From Oscillospiraceae bacterium (lineage in GTDB: Bacteria; Bacillota; Clostridia; Oscillospirales; CAG-272), in the NCBI GenBank assembly GCA_015064155.1, contig SVST01000003.1:62700-126699 (forward strand): DNA of 64,000 nt, read 5' to 3'. Within the stretch, counting starts at the first letter, position 1. Each line of letters begins with the position of its first letter. The translations under genes were made by a program, and so were the position numbers. Below are positions 39,644 to 49,848 of the stretch, one piece after another. The notes beneath the pieces are model-generated. The model did not search any database and was not told the origin of the DNA. It saw nothing but the letters and a program-made list of their open reading frames with translations.

Positions 39644-40582
39644 TTACAGTTCCGCGGCAACAACCTGCGCAAGCACGCGTTCAACGTCCTCGGGTCTGGG
39701 AGGAAGCGTCCCCTCCGTCATGCATGCGGCGGTACCGTATGCGACGGCATTTCGAAGAGCTTCCTTTTTGTCTGCGCCCCTTGCTGTTGCCGCCAAAAGT
39801 CCCGCCAATGTGCTGTCACCCGCGCCAATCGTGGAAACGGGATGCTCCAGCTTCGGAACGGTCAGAACCAGCATCGTCTTTCCGTCCGACCATGCCGCAC
39901 CGTCACCTCCAAGGCTGATCATCACCTCTTCGGCAACACCCTTTTCTACCAGTTCCTTTGCCGCGTGCGCCGCATCCTCGGAATCGGTTACTTGCCTGCC
40001 GAGAAACGCCTCGATCTCCTGTTCGTTCGGCTTGATAAACCAAGGGCGAATCATGCAAAGATCCTCGGGGGTAAGCGAATTGGAATCAACGATCACTTTC
40101 GCGCCCGATTTAATTTGCGCCTTCAAAAAATCGATTGCCTGTTGCTTTTCAATCCCGCGCGGAAGCCGTCCCGCAAATGCCAAAAGACTTCCCTCCGCCT
40201 CGGTTTGATTCAAAGCCTCTCCCATACGGGAAAGCATGATCGAATCCACCGAAAAGGTATCCAAGCTGATGCGCGTTTCCTTGTCCTTTGCGGGATGAAG
40301 CGTGATATTTTCACGAATGCGTCCCTCGGTATAAAGCGAAACCACGTTGAGTCCGTCACGGCGAAGCTGAGCCTCGAATGCGGCACCGTTTTCATCACCG
40401 AGAATAACGTATGCCGTGTTATACGTGCCGTTTACGGTCAGCGCACGTGAAATATTCACACCCTTGCCGCCGGCATCACAAACAACGTTCTGCACGTAGT
40501 TTTCTCGTTTTGCCTCAAAACTCTCCATATAATAATGGAGGTCGAATGCGGGATTGAGCGTTACGGTTTTGATCTGTTTCAT
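39644..40582 (-). CDS. PfkB-family hexose-phosphate kinase (1-phosphofructokinase / tagatose-6-P kinase type)
   Basis: MKQIKTVTLNPAFDLHYYM; DAGGKGVNISRAL; STIGAGDSTLAGLLAA. Confidence 0.9.
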   Translation of the reverse strand: MKQIKTVTLNPAFDLHYYMESFEAKRENYVQNVVCDAGGKGVNISRALTVNGTYNTAYVILGDENGAAFEAQLRRDGLNVVSLYTEGRIRENITLHPAKDKETRISLDTFSVDSIMLSRMGEALNQTEAEGSLLAFAGRLPRGIEKQQAIDFLKAQIKSGAKVIVDSNSLTPEDLCMIRPWFIKPNEQEIEAFLGRQVTDSEDAAHAAKELVEKGVAEEVMISLGGDGAAWSDGKTMLVLTVPKLEHPVSTIGAGDSTLAGLLAATARGADKKEALRNAVAYGTAACMTEGTLPPRPEDVERVLAQVVAAEL

Positions 40583-40599
40583 ACCCACGGCTCCTTTCC

Positions 40600-41853
40600 T
40601 TATCTTCTGGGGGCGTTCTCCAACAGATACTTCTCTGCCTCGGCGCACCACAAGCCATTGTTCGCCTTTACGATCTCATCCAGCTTTGCCCACATGGGGT
40701 CGGTCTTGCCAAGCTTCTCGAAATCAGACAGCGCAACGATCGGAATATCCAACTCGTTGTAGCAGATCTTCTTGCATCCGCTGGGCTTTGCCATTGCAAA
40801 AATCGCCTCGGGAACGCAGTTCATACCCAACACGTGCGAAACCATAACACCGGGGTTGATGGCTTTCTTTTCAATTAGATCGATCACGTCGATCATATCC
40901 TGCGGAATACTGCCGGCAGTACCAACGAGATGGATACCGTCGTAGTGAACGCGATACAGATTCAAGCTGCCCTGCAGATCGTGAACGGGAGGACCTGCAA
41001 AGAAGTTGATGCAGCCATCCTCGCGGCAGATCTTTTCCGCCATGGTCATAAGCCCTGCAACGGGAACCATCACGAATACGTCGTCAAAGCCGCCGTCGGA
41101 CAGCTCGATCAGCTTTTGTGCGGGATCCTCCAAGCCGGAGGTATTCAGGTAAACCAAATCGCAGCCGCGCGCCTTTGCATTTTCGGGATTGCACTTGGTG
41201 CGTGCATACTCCAAGCGTTCCTCGGAAAGATCGGTTACAACTACCTGAGAACAGCCTGCATAGCCGATTGCCAGCTCGATTGCGCCAAGACCCATAGGAC
41301 CTGCGCCGCCCAAAATTGCCAGCTTACCGCCCTTCTTCGCGCCGTCGGTACGCTCGTAAGTTTCGTAATCGGTATGATACAGCCCCTTAAACGCGCGGAT
41401 AATACAAGCCAAGGGCTCGGTCAGCGATGCTTCGTAGAAGCTGTCACCGCCGTAGGGCAACAAGCATCCGCGTTCCAAAACGACCTCGGGAACAATCGCA
41501 TAGGTCATGTTACCGCCAATGTAAGCATACGAATAGCCGGGGTCATAACAGTTTTCCAGCTTCAAAGCGGGCTGAATAACCGCGCGGCTTCCAACCTTCC
41601 ATTTGTCTGCCACAGCCGAGCCAACCTGCACGATCTCACCGCACATCTCGTGACCGACGACGATGGGATTTTCGGCAATATTATTGGGAACGCGCTTGTG
41701 CATCGGACCTTGAATGACCGCCTTATAGGTTGACGTGCATACCGAGTCGGTGACCACACGCATCAAAACCTCGTTGGCTCCCAATTCGGGCAACTCGAAG
41801 CTTTCAATACGTAAATCGTTTGCGCCGTACAAGCGCACTGCATTTGTTTTCAT
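40600..41853 (-). CDS. Zinc-dependent medium-chain dehydrogenase/reductase (sugar/polyol type)
   Basis: VVGHEMCGEIVQVG; ILGGAGPMGLGAIELA. Confidence 0.87.
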   Translation of the reverse strand: MKTNAVRLYGANDLRIESFELPELGANEVLMRVVTDSVCTSTYKAVIQGPMHKRVPNNIAENPIVVGHEMCGEIVQVGSAVADKWKVGSRAVIQPALKLENCYDPGYSYAYIGGNMTYAIVPEVVLERGCLLPYGGDSFYEASLTEPLACIIRAFKGLYHTDYETYERTDGAKKGGKLAILGGAGPMGLGAIELAIGYAGCSQVVVTDLSEERLEYARTKCNPENAKARGCDLVYLNTSGLEDPAQKLIELSDGGFDDVFVMVPVAGLMTMAEKICREDGCINFFAGPPVHDLQGSLNLYRVHYDGIHLVGTAGSIPQDMIDVIDLIEKKAINPGVMVSHVLGMNCVPEAIFAMAKPSGCKKICYNELDIPIVALSDFEKLGKTDPMWAKLDEIVKANNGLWCAEAEKYLLENAPRR

Positions 41854-41886
41854 AACGGAAAACCTCCTATTTTTATATTCCTATTT

Positions 41887-41915
41887 ATTTTACCACATCA
41901 ATCAAACTTTTTCAA
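41887..41915 (-). promoter_or_regulatory. Predicted promoter for the MDR-PfkB operon
   Basis: Minus strand TTGAAA (41910-41915) - 17 nt - TAAAAT (41887-41892). Confidence 0.65.
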
Positions 41916-41992
41916 TATATTTCCGAAATTTTGATAAACGATCATGCAATATTTTTTCTACGATCATTTCCGATCATTTTCAATCAAGAAAA

Positions 41993-42019
41993 GGCTGCTC
42001 GGCACAATCCCGAACAGCC
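41993..42019 (-). terminator. Intrinsic terminator after yebC
   Basis: GGCTGcTCGG ... CCGAaCAGCC, minus-strand T-rich tail. Confidence 0.75.
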
Positions 42020-42027
42020 ATTCTCTT

Positions 42028-42762
42028 TTATTCGTCACAGTTCTCCCAGTTATGGTAAACGTCCATCACGTCGTCGTCTTCCTCAAGCTTTTCGATCAGG
42101 AGATTCATGAACTTGATATCCTCTTCGCTTTCCAGAGTAACCGAGGTAGAAGCAACCTTGGTTTTCTCCGCGGACAGAATATCGTAGCCTGCATTTTTGA
42201 GCTCCTCTTGAATTGCGTAAACGTCATCGGGCTCGGTGGTTACAACAAACACCTCACCGTCCGCCTTGAAATCGGACGCACCTGCCTCTAATGCCGTTTC
42301 CATCAGTTTGTCCTCGTCAACGTCACCGTCTTCGTTATTGATGACGATCTCACCAACGTCGGAAAACAGGTATCCCACGCAACCGGTTTGTCCCATATTG
42401 CCGTGATACTTTGAAAAATATGCGCGCACGTTACCGGCGGTACGGTTACGGTTATCGGTGGTAGCGGTTACCAAAACGGCAATGCCTGCAGGACCGTAGC
42501 CCTCGTAGGAAACCTCCTCATAGGTTTCCGCGGTTGCGCCCAATGCTTTTTTGATGCAACGCTCAATGTTATCGTTGGGAACGTTGTTTGCCTTTGCCTT
42601 TTGAATCAGATCGCGCAGCTTGGAGTTGGACGCGGGATCTCCGCCTCCCTCCTTAACCGCGATGGTAATTTCCTTGCCGATCTTGGTAAAAATCTTACCC
42701 TTGGCAGCATCGGTCTTTTCTTTTTTGTGCTTAATATTCGCCCATTTGCTATGTCCGGACAT
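42028..42762 (-). CDS. yebC: YebC/PmpR family protein
   Basis: MSGHSKWANIKHKKEKTDAAKGKIFTKIGKEI; start at 42762. Confidence 0.96.
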   Translation of the reverse strand: MSGHSKWANIKHKKEKTDAAKGKIFTKIGKEITIAVKEGGGDPASNSKLRDLIQKAKANNVPNDNIERCIKKALGATAETYEEVSYEGYGPAGIAVLVTATTDNRNRTAGNVRAYFSKYHGNMGQTGCVGYLFSDVGEIVINNEDGDVDEDKLMETALEAGASDFKADGEVFVVTTEPDDVYAIQEELKNAGYDILSAEKTKVASTSVTLESEEDIKFMNLLIEKLEEDDDVMDVYHNWENCDE

Positions 42763-42798
42763 CTTCTTTATTTCCTTTCCATTTGTAATCAGATCCAA

Positions 42799-44532
42799 TC
42801 AAACCTTCTCCGTCTTTTGCAGACAGATCAGATCAAACGCATTGCCCATTACGGTCTTTACCGCTGCGGTCAAGCGAATACGCGATGCGCGTACCGTTTC
42901 GTTTTCGGCGGTCAGAATGGGACAGTTATGATAGAAGCGGTTAAATGCCGCCGCAATATCCAAAATAAAGCGTGTAATATAGCTCGGCTCATAATCCGCA
43001 ATTGCGGCGCAAACGCGTTCACCGAACCGACAAAGCGTTTTCACAAGAGCAGCTTCTTCCTCTGTCGAGATCTCCATCGGCAGATCTGCAACCTCTCCGG
43101 CACGGTTCAATACCGAGCAGGTACGCGCGTACGTATATTGCACGTAGGGCCCCGTATTGCCATCGAAGCTGAGTGCTTCCTCCATCACGAAATTGATATC
43201 TTTCATTCGCGTGTTGGAGAGATAGTAGAACACGATCGCGCCAACGCCAACCGCCTCGGCAATTTCACCCGCATTTTCAAGATTGGGGTTTTTCTCTTGC
43301 ATGATAGAGCTTACTTTCTCGATTGCCAACGCAAACAGATCCTTGAGCAACACTACGTTACCCGTACGGGTTGCCAGCTTTGCGCCGTTGAGCGAAACCG
43401 TACCGTACGGCACGTGTACCAGCTGGTCATACCAAGGGTAGCCCATCATCTCCACAACCTTGAACCATTGTGCGAAATGCAGACATTGCTGTGCGCTGGT
43501 TACGTAGATTGCCTTATCAAAGGCATAGGTTTCTTTGCGGTAAACTGCCGCCGCAATGTCACGCGTGGGATAGAGCGTTGATCCGTCGCGCTTCAAAATC
43601 AAGCACGGAGGCATGTTATAATCGGAAAGATCTACGATCGACGCGCCGTCATCAATTTTCAACAGCCCCGCGTCACGCAGCTTTTGCACCTGTGCCGGCA
43701 TTTTGTCGGTGTAGAAGCTTTCGCCCTTGTAGGAATCAAAGGAAATCCCAAGCTGACGGTAGGTCTTCTCGTATTCCTCAAGGCTGATCGATACGAACCA
43801 TTTCCAAAGCTCCAGATTTTCCTCGTCACCCATCTCCAGCTTATGGAATTCAGCGCGAGATTCCTCTGCCAACGCGTCGTCCGCGGGGAATCCGTTTTCG
43901 GGATCTCCCTTGATTGCGTTGTTGATGCGCACGTAAAGCTCCACCAGCTTGTCGATTCCGCCCTCAATCACCGCCTCGCGGCTTCCCCACTTTCTGTACG
44001 CAACAATCAGCTTGCCGAACTGCGTACCCCAGTCACCCAAGTAGTTGATGCCGTAGCAACGGTAGCCCGCAAACTCATGCAGCTTGCGAAGCGAATGACC
44101 GATCACGGTCGTTCCCAAATGCCCGATATGAAAGGGCTTTGCGACGTTTGGAGAAGAATAGTCAAGCACAACCATCTTTCCCTCGCCAAAGCTTTGCGAG
44201 CCATAGTGATCCCCTTGTGCAAGAATTTCGGGAATCACGTTCTTGGAAAGATAATCGTTTGAAATGGTAATATTTAAATATCCGTTTACCGCTTCCACCT
44301 TGGAAACGGCAATATCCGAGATCTTCTCGGCAAGTGCCGCCGCAATCTGCACGGGAGAACGGCGCAAAGTCTTGCTCAAACGGAAGCAAGGAAACGCCAA
44401 ATCCCCCATCGTTGCATCGGGGGGATATTCGAGCATCGCGGCAACGTCGGAGAATTCCAACGTCGCTTCGGCATTGATCTCCTTGACAGCCTCTACGATC
44501 TGTTCCGCGATCCGCTTTTTAATGGTTTGCAT
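42799..44532 (-). CDS. argS: Arginyl-tRNA synthetase
   Basis: DYSSPNVAKPFHIGHLGTTVIG; NYLGDWGTQFGKL. Confidence 0.97.
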   Translation of the reverse strand: MQTIKKRIAEQIVEAVKEINAEATLEFSDVAAMLEYPPDATMGDLAFPCFRLSKTLRRSPVQIAAALAEKISDIAVSKVEAVNGYLNITISNDYLSKNVIPEILAQGDHYGSQSFGEGKMVVLDYSSPNVAKPFHIGHLGTTVIGHSLRKLHEFAGYRCYGINYLGDWGTQFGKLIVAYRKWGSREAVIEGGIDKLVELYVRINNAIKGDPENGFPADDALAEESRAEFHKLEMGDEENLELWKWFVSISLEEYEKTYRQLGISFDSYKGESFYTDKMPAQVQKLRDAGLLKIDDGASIVDLSDYNMPPCLILKRDGSTLYPTRDIAAAVYRKETYAFDKAIYVTSAQQCLHFAQWFKVVEMMGYPWYDQLVHVPYGTVSLNGAKLATRTGNVVLLKDLFALAIEKVSSIMQEKNPNLENAGEIAEAVGVGAIVFYYLSNTRMKDINFVMEEALSFDGNTGPYVQYTYARTCSVLNRAGEVADLPMEISTEEEAALVKTLCRFGERVCAAIADYEPSYITRFILDIAAAFNRFYHNCPILTAENETVRASRIRLTAAVKTVMGNAFDLICLQKTEKV

Positions 44533-44610
44533 AATAAGTCCTTTCCGTAATGTTTCTTTCTCGTATCGTACAATCACAATTGATTATTATACTACAAGCA
44601 TCTCTGTTTT

Positions 44611-45099
44611 TCAAGTGTTCTTTGCGTTTTTTTCGGTCAAATTTGCCACTTTTGCGTTTACAAAGGGCAAAAGTGCGTCGGTCTTCAATAAAAGCTGTGC
44701 GCCGCGCGTTCCCGAGCTGACCGTAATCTCTTCAAATGCCAGTGCGCTTTCATGCACAAACGTGGGAAATTTTTTCTTCATTCCGATCGGACTGCACCCG
44801 CCTCGAATATATCCCGTCAACCCGAGAAGCTCCTTAACGGCCACCATCTCAATCTTTTTGTTGCCGGTTAAAGCCGCTGCGTTTTTCAGGTGAAGCTCCT
44901 CCGCTACGGGAATGCAGAACACCAAGGGACCGGTTTTGTCACCTCTTGCCACCAGCGTCTTGAACATTTGCTCTTCGGGAAAGCCCAGCTGCTCGGCAAT
45001 ATGAATCCCACTCAAATCGTTTTCATCGACCTGATACTCCAACACCTGATACGCGATTTTCGCCGCATCAAGCATCCGCATTGCATTCGTTTTTGTCAT
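44611..45099 (-). CDS. ybaK: YbaK-type aminoacyl-tRNA deacylase
   Basis: FKTLVARGDKTGPLVFCIPV; LTGYIRGGCSPIGMKKKFPT. Confidence 0.9.
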   Translation of the reverse strand: MTKTNAMRMLDAAKIAYQVLEYQVDENDLSGIHIAEQLGFPEEQMFKTLVARGDKTGPLVFCIPVAEELHLKNAAALTGNKKIEMVAVKELLGLTGYIRGGCSPIGMKKKFPTFVHESALAFEEITVSSGTRGAQLLLKTDALLPFVNAKVANLTEKNAKNT

Positions 45100-45123
45100 A
45101 CAGACACCTCTTTTCTAAAGCCG

Positions 45124-46797
45124 TCACACACCACCGACGTATTCGTCGATCATTTCACGCGCCGCCTCTCTTTGCGCATCGGTAATTTCGATTCCTCCAA
45201 GGATCCGCGCCACCTCTTCCACTCGCTCGTTGTCACAAAGCTCGATAACGTCGGTTTCGGTTCGTCCCTTTTCTTCCTTTTTTGAAATCAGAAAATGCGT
45301 TTGTGCCAGGGACGCGATCTGCGCCGAGTGCGTCACACACAAAACCTGCGTGTCCCTTGCCGCTTTTCGCAGCATCATGCCTATTTTTCGCGAGGTCTTT
45401 CCCGAAACGCCCGTATCGATCTCGTCAAAGATGACGGTCGTTGCACCGTCACGGTCGTTGAGAACCGAGCGCAACGCCAGCATAATACGGGAAAGCTCTC
45501 CGCCCGAGGCGATTTTAATCATCGGCAAAAGCGGTTCCCCGGGATTGGTAGCGATCATGAATTCCACGTCGTCGGCTCCGTTTTCACGCAGCTCATCCGA
45601 CAAAATTGAAATTTCAAACCGAACCTTGGGCATATCCAAAAAGGACAGCGCCTCGGTTACCTTTGCAACGATCTCCTCTGCCGCGGCGCGCCGCAGGACG
45701 GTCAACCGCCCCGCAAGAGCCGTTGCTTTTTCAAGTAAAGCAGCCTCTTCCGCACGCAAAGCATCCAGACGTTCCTCCGAAAAATCCAGCTCCTCCAGTC
45801 TGCAACGAGCCTGCTCCCGAAATTCCAAAATTTTGGGAATACTCTCTCCGTATTTGCGTTTCAGCTTGGAAATTGCCTCTAAACGCGATTCAATTCTGTC
45901 AATTCTCGCAGTCGGATCTTCGCGATCGTCATCCATATAAGCACGTGCAAGCTCGGCAATATCCTCAAGCTCCGATGAAACCGCCTCCAAGCGTTCAACC
46001 AGTTCATCTGCTCCGTCAATCAGCCCGCTTATCGATTGCAATGCCTGTCCTGCGCGCGCAGTCAGCGAATAAGCCGAGCCCTTTTCCGCGCCGCGAAGAG
46101 CTCTGTACACGAAGTCCGCCTTTTGATTGATCTGCTCCAGGTTTGCAAGCCGATCTCTTTCCGCGGTTAACACTTCCTCTTCCCCAGGCTTGAGCTTGAG
46201 TGCGTCAATATCGGCAATTTGGAAGGCTAACATTTCACGCAGCCGCAATTTTTCCGACTCGTCACACTGTGTCGCCTGCAATTTCTTTTGCACGTCACGT
46301 AGTGCCGCATAAGCCTCCCGATATGCCACCTTTTCCGCCGCTGGGTGTAGATACGCATCTAACAATTCCGCGTGCGTTTTCTTCTGTAACAGCTTTTGGT
46401 TGTCGGATTGTCCGTGAATGCTCACCAGCATCCGTGCAATTTGCCGTTGTATGCTTTGCGTAATCACGCGCCCGTCAAGCCTTGTTTGCGATCGACCGTC
46501 TGCAAAAATCGTTTTTTGAAGCATCAAGGAAGCATCCTCGGCTGTAAATCCCATTTCGTGAAGCGCATCGCAAACCGAGCTTGGCAAATCCTCAAATACC
46601 GCGCTGACGGTTGCGGACTCGGAGCCGCTGCGAATCAATTCTCTGGACGCGCGGTTTCCCAACAACAAATTGATGCTGTCAATGATAATCGATTTTCCCG
46701 CACCGGTTTCACCCGTCAGCACGGAAAATCCATATCCCGGCTCCAGATCAACGCTGCGAATGACCGCAACGTTCTCAATATGTAAAGAACGAAGCAT
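45124..46797 (-). CDS. recN: DNA repair protein RecN
   Basis: MLRSLHIENVAVIRSVDLEPGYGFSVLTGETGAGKSIIIDSI; ASGGELSRIMLALRS; FDEIDTGVSG. Confidence 0.97.
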   Translation of the reverse strand: MLRSLHIENVAVIRSVDLEPGYGFSVLTGETGAGKSIIIDSINLLLGNRASRELIRSGSESATVSAVFEDLPSSVCDALHEMGFTAEDASLMLQKTIFADGRSQTRLDGRVITQSIQRQIARMLVSIHGQSDNQKLLQKKTHAELLDAYLHPAAEKVAYREAYAALRDVQKKLQATQCDESEKLRLREMLAFQIADIDALKLKPGEEEVLTAERDRLANLEQINQKADFVYRALRGAEKGSAYSLTARAGQALQSISGLIDGADELVERLEAVSSELEDIAELARAYMDDDREDPTARIDRIESRLEAISKLKRKYGESIPKILEFREQARCRLEELDFSEERLDALRAEEAALLEKATALAGRLTVLRRAAAEEIVAKVTEALSFLDMPKVRFEISILSDELRENGADDVEFMIATNPGEPLLPMIKIASGGELSRIMLALRSVLNDRDGATTVIFDEIDTGVSGKTSRKIGMMLRKAARDTQVLCVTHSAQIASLAQTHFLISKKEEKGRTETDVIELCDNERVEEVARILGGIEITDAQREAAREMIDEYVGGV

Positions 46798-46800
46798 AAA

Positions 46801-47259
46801 TCAAAGATTTTTCATCAGCATCCGAATGCGATCCGCAATCACGGTTGCACATTCCTCGTCGCGCGCCACGATCATAATGGTATCGTCCCCCGCGACGCAT
46901 CCCAGCACCTGGTGCATATCCATTCCGTCGATTCCCACGGCAACTGCCTGCGCAAGGCCCGCATAGGTTTTCAAAACCACGATGTTGCACGCATGATCCA
47001 CGCTGACGATCGAATCAATCAAGGAGTTGCTGAATCCCATGGAAGACGACCCGTCGGTGCTCTGACGCGGCAAAACGTAACGGTAGCTTCCTCTTCCGGA
47101 GGTCATTTTTGCAATTTTGAGCTCGCGAATATCGCGGGAAACGGTCGCCTGCGTGACGTTAAAGCCATGATCGCGCAAGCGTTCGATCAACTCGTCCTGC
47201 GTGTCGATCTCATAGCGGGAAATCAGCTCCAAAAGTTTTTCTTGTCTGTGCTTTTTCAT
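46801..47259 (-). CDS. argR: Arginine repressor
   Basis: QDELIERLRDHGFNVTQATVSRDIRELKI; C-terminal GCVAGDDTIMIVARD. Confidence 0.96.
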   Translation of the reverse strand: MKKHRQEKLLELISRYEIDTQDELIERLRDHGFNVTQATVSRDIRELKIAKMTSGRGSYRYVLPRQSTDGSSSMGFSNSLIDSIVSVDHACNIVVLKTYAGLAQAVAVGIDGMDMHQVLGCVAGDDTIMIVARDEECATVIADRIRMLMKNL

Positions 47260-47274
47260 GTTTCAAACCTTCCT

Positions 47275-48174
47275 TTATGCCCTGGAATCATTCATTTTTT
47301 GACGTAATTTGCGGAAAAAGCCGCATTTTTTAAAGCGAATCAAATTGGTTTTCATCGGAGATTTGGTAATCCGAACCGTTTGATTGTGATAGAATTCAAA
47401 ATTCATTCTGCCGTCCACAGTCAGATACAACCGCTTTTCTCTGACGCAGATATTTCGAATTTCCAAAGCGGAGTTATCCGGGAAAATCAAGGGTCTTGCC
47501 ACAAACGAATGCGGACAGATCGGGGTTACGCAAACACAGTTTGCGCGCGGATCGAGAATCGCGCCGCCCGCCGACATTGAATACGCGGTTGAACCGGTCG
47601 GTGTTGCAACGATCAAGCCGTCTGCCCGATAGGTCGTCACCGATTCCCCGCTTTCGAACAATTCCAAATCGATCATGTGAGGCATAGAACCGTTTGATAT
47701 CACGGCATCGTTCAATGCGTGACAGAACGAGCGCATCTCCCCTCCGGTTCCGAGCAGCTCCACGCGAAGCATCGCTCTCTCTTCGATGGTGTATTCATTT
47801 GTAAAAAGTGCGTCCAAGCGGTTCAATTCCTGAAGCTCCAGCTCTGCCATATAGCCAAGACGACCGAGATTGATCCCCAAAATCGGCGTTCCTCTCTGTG
47901 CCGCACGTCGCGCAGCCTCCAAAATGCTTCCGTCACCGCCGAGAACGATCAAAATATCCGCCTCCGCATAAACCGCCTCAATGGGAAGATAGCGAAAAGC
48001 ATCGCGGCTTGCGTGCATTCGCAGGATCTTTTCACGGTTAAATGCCGCAATGAGGATCTCACACGGATTTTTGAGCAAGCGATCGGCAACCTTCATTGCC
48101 GCATTTGCTTTCTCCGAAATATTAAAATTGGTTATCAATGCGATTTTCAGCATCGAACCACCTCCTTCTTCCAA
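47275..48174 (-). CDS. nadK: NAD kinase
   Basis: LIVLGGDGSILEAAR; GINLGRLGYMAEL; DGLIVATPTGSTAYSMSAGG. Confidence 0.96.
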   Translation of the reverse strand: MEEGGGSMLKIALITNFNISEKANAAMKVADRLLKNPCEILIAAFNREKILRMHASRDAFRYLPIEAVYAEADILIVLGGDGSILEAARRAAQRGTPILGINLGRLGYMAELELQELNRLDALFTNEYTIEERAMLRVELLGTGGEMRSFCHALNDAVISNGSMPHMIDLELFESGESVTTYRADGLIVATPTGSTAYSMSAGGAILDPRANCVCVTPICPHSFVARPLIFPDNSALEIRNICVREKRLYLTVDGRMNFEFYHNQTVRITKSPMKTNLIRFKKCGFFRKLRQKMNDSRA

Positions 48175-48959
48175 TGAGAAACGGCACCCGTAACCTCGGT
48201 AATCCTTGACGAGGTCAAAGCGCGCTTGTCATCGGCTTGATTGATAAGCTGTACCAAAAATTCCCGATTTCCGTCCCCGCCCGTAATCGGTGACGGGATC
48301 AATGCAATCGGGGTCATTCCTGCGGCAACCGACGCGTCAAGCACGTGTTCGACTGCCTCTCGATGTCCGCGAGCATCCTTGACGATGCCGCCCTTTCCAA
48401 GCATCGAACGTCCCACCTCAAACTGCGGTTTAATCAAACAAACCGCACACGCATTCTCCCGCAACAAAAGCGGAAACCGAGGAATCAGATAGGTTGCCGA
48501 AATAAAAGAAACGTCCATCACGATCAGATCTGCAAGCGTGCCTCCCACCTGCTCGGGGGAAAGCGTTCGTGCGTTCGTGTGTTCCAAAGAGCTTACACGG
48601 CGGTCTTGCATCAAGGTGGGAACCAGCTGTCCCACTCCCGAATCGACGGCATAAACGTGCGCAGCCCCTCTTTGCAAAAGGCAATCGGTAAATCCGCCGG
48701 TGGATGCCCCGATATCGATTGCAACCAACCCCGCGGGGGAAATATGAAAAGCGTCCAAAGCCGCCTCCAGCTTCAATCCGCCGCGGCTGACGTACGGAAG
48801 CTCGTTCCGAATCTGCACGTCGTGATCTCCGTCAAGCGTTTGCGACGGTTTGGCAAGCACGACACCGTCAACCAAGACGTTTCCACTCTCAATCAGACTT
48901 TTTGCCCGTTGTCGGCTGGCAACATATCCCCTCTCGGTCAAATAAACGTCTGCTCTCAT
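48147..48959 (-). CDS. tlyA: TlyA family rRNA methyltransferase
   Basis: S4 domain (RADVYLTERGYVASRQRAK); DIGASTGGFTDCLLQRGA. Confidence 0.95.
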   Translation of the reverse strand: MRADVYLTERGYVASRQRAKSLIESGNVLVDGVVLAKPSQTLDGDHDVQIRNELPYVSRGGLKLEAALDAFHISPAGLVAIDIGASTGGFTDCLLQRGAAHVYAVDSGVGQLVPTLMQDRRVSSLEHTNARTLSPEQVGGTLADLIVMDVSFISATYLIPRFPLLLRENACAVCLIKPQFEVGRSMLGKGGIVKDARGHREAVEHVLDASVAAGMTPIALIPSPITGGDGNREFLVQLINQADDKRALTSSRITEVTGAVSHWKKEVVRC

Positions 48960-49846
48960 TTTTTACGCGTAGCAAGCCATTTGGCAAGGCTGCACAAGGC
49001 ATCCGAATCCCGATAGCTGCGAATTGCAGCAATCGCTTCCTCGGTCAGACGATCTGCATAAAACTGTGCTTCCTCTACCGTGTAGAAAGAAGTAAACGTG
49101 TTTTTTTGATGCTCGGCATCCACTCCTACGTTCTTGCCAAGCTCCTCGGCGGTTCCCGTGCAATCCAAAATATCATCCACAATCTGGAATGCAAGACCGA
49201 TATTCTCGGCATAGGTTACAACGTCTGCCATACGGGGATCGGTCAGATCAACGCCTGCCGCCAACGCCCCCATCACCGATGCTGCGCTGATCAACGCACC
49301 GGTTTTCATAGAATGCAGCTTGAGAAGCTGATCAAGCGTCAGCTTTTTCTTTTCGCCTGCCAAATCCATGATCTGACCGCCGATCATACCGTATCGTCCC
49401 GCGCAATTTGCAAGATAAGCAACCGCCTTAGAAGCAATTTCCGGACCCGCCACCGTGTTGGATGCCGCAACCTCAAACGCACCGGTTAACAACGAATCTC
49501 CCGCCAAGAGTGCCGTCGATTCGCCGAAAACCTTATGGTTGGTCGGCTTTCCGCGGCGCAAATCGTCGTCATCCATGCACGGCAGATCGTCGTGAATCAA
49601 GGAATACGTATGAATCATCTCCACCGCACAAGCAAACGGCAAAGCTGCCGCTTCCTCTCCACCGAACATCCGACAAAACTCCATTGTCAAAAGCGGTCGG
49701 ATCCGTTTTCCGCCAGCAAACAAGCTGTAACGCTCGGCATCCAGAAGCGACTGCAGATCGTCGTCCTCTGTGTAGCAATCGCGCATTGCCTGCTCGACCA
49801 AGGTCGCGTTTCTGTGCATCAGCAATTCTAAAATTTCTTCTGTCAT
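48956..49846 (-). CDS. ispA: Polyprenyl (farnesyl/geranyl) diphosphate synthase
   Basis: AGGKRIRP; LIHDDLPCMDDDDLRRGKPTNH; FQIVDDILD. Confidence 0.96.
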   Translation of the reverse strand: MTEEILELLMHRNATLVEQAMRDCYTEDDDLQSLLDAERYSLFAGGKRIRPLLTMEFCRMFGGEEAAALPFACAVEMIHTYSLIHDDLPCMDDDDLRRGKPTNHKVFGESTALLAGDSLLTGAFEVAASNTVAGPEIASKAVAYLANCAGRYGMIGGQIMDLAGEKKKLTLDQLLKLHSMKTGALISAASVMGALAAGVDLTDPRMADVVTYAENIGLAFQIVDDILDCTGTAEELGKNVGVDAEHQKNTFTSFYTVEEAQFYADRLTEEAIAAIRSYRDSDALCSLAKWLATRKK

Positions 49847-49848
49847 GT

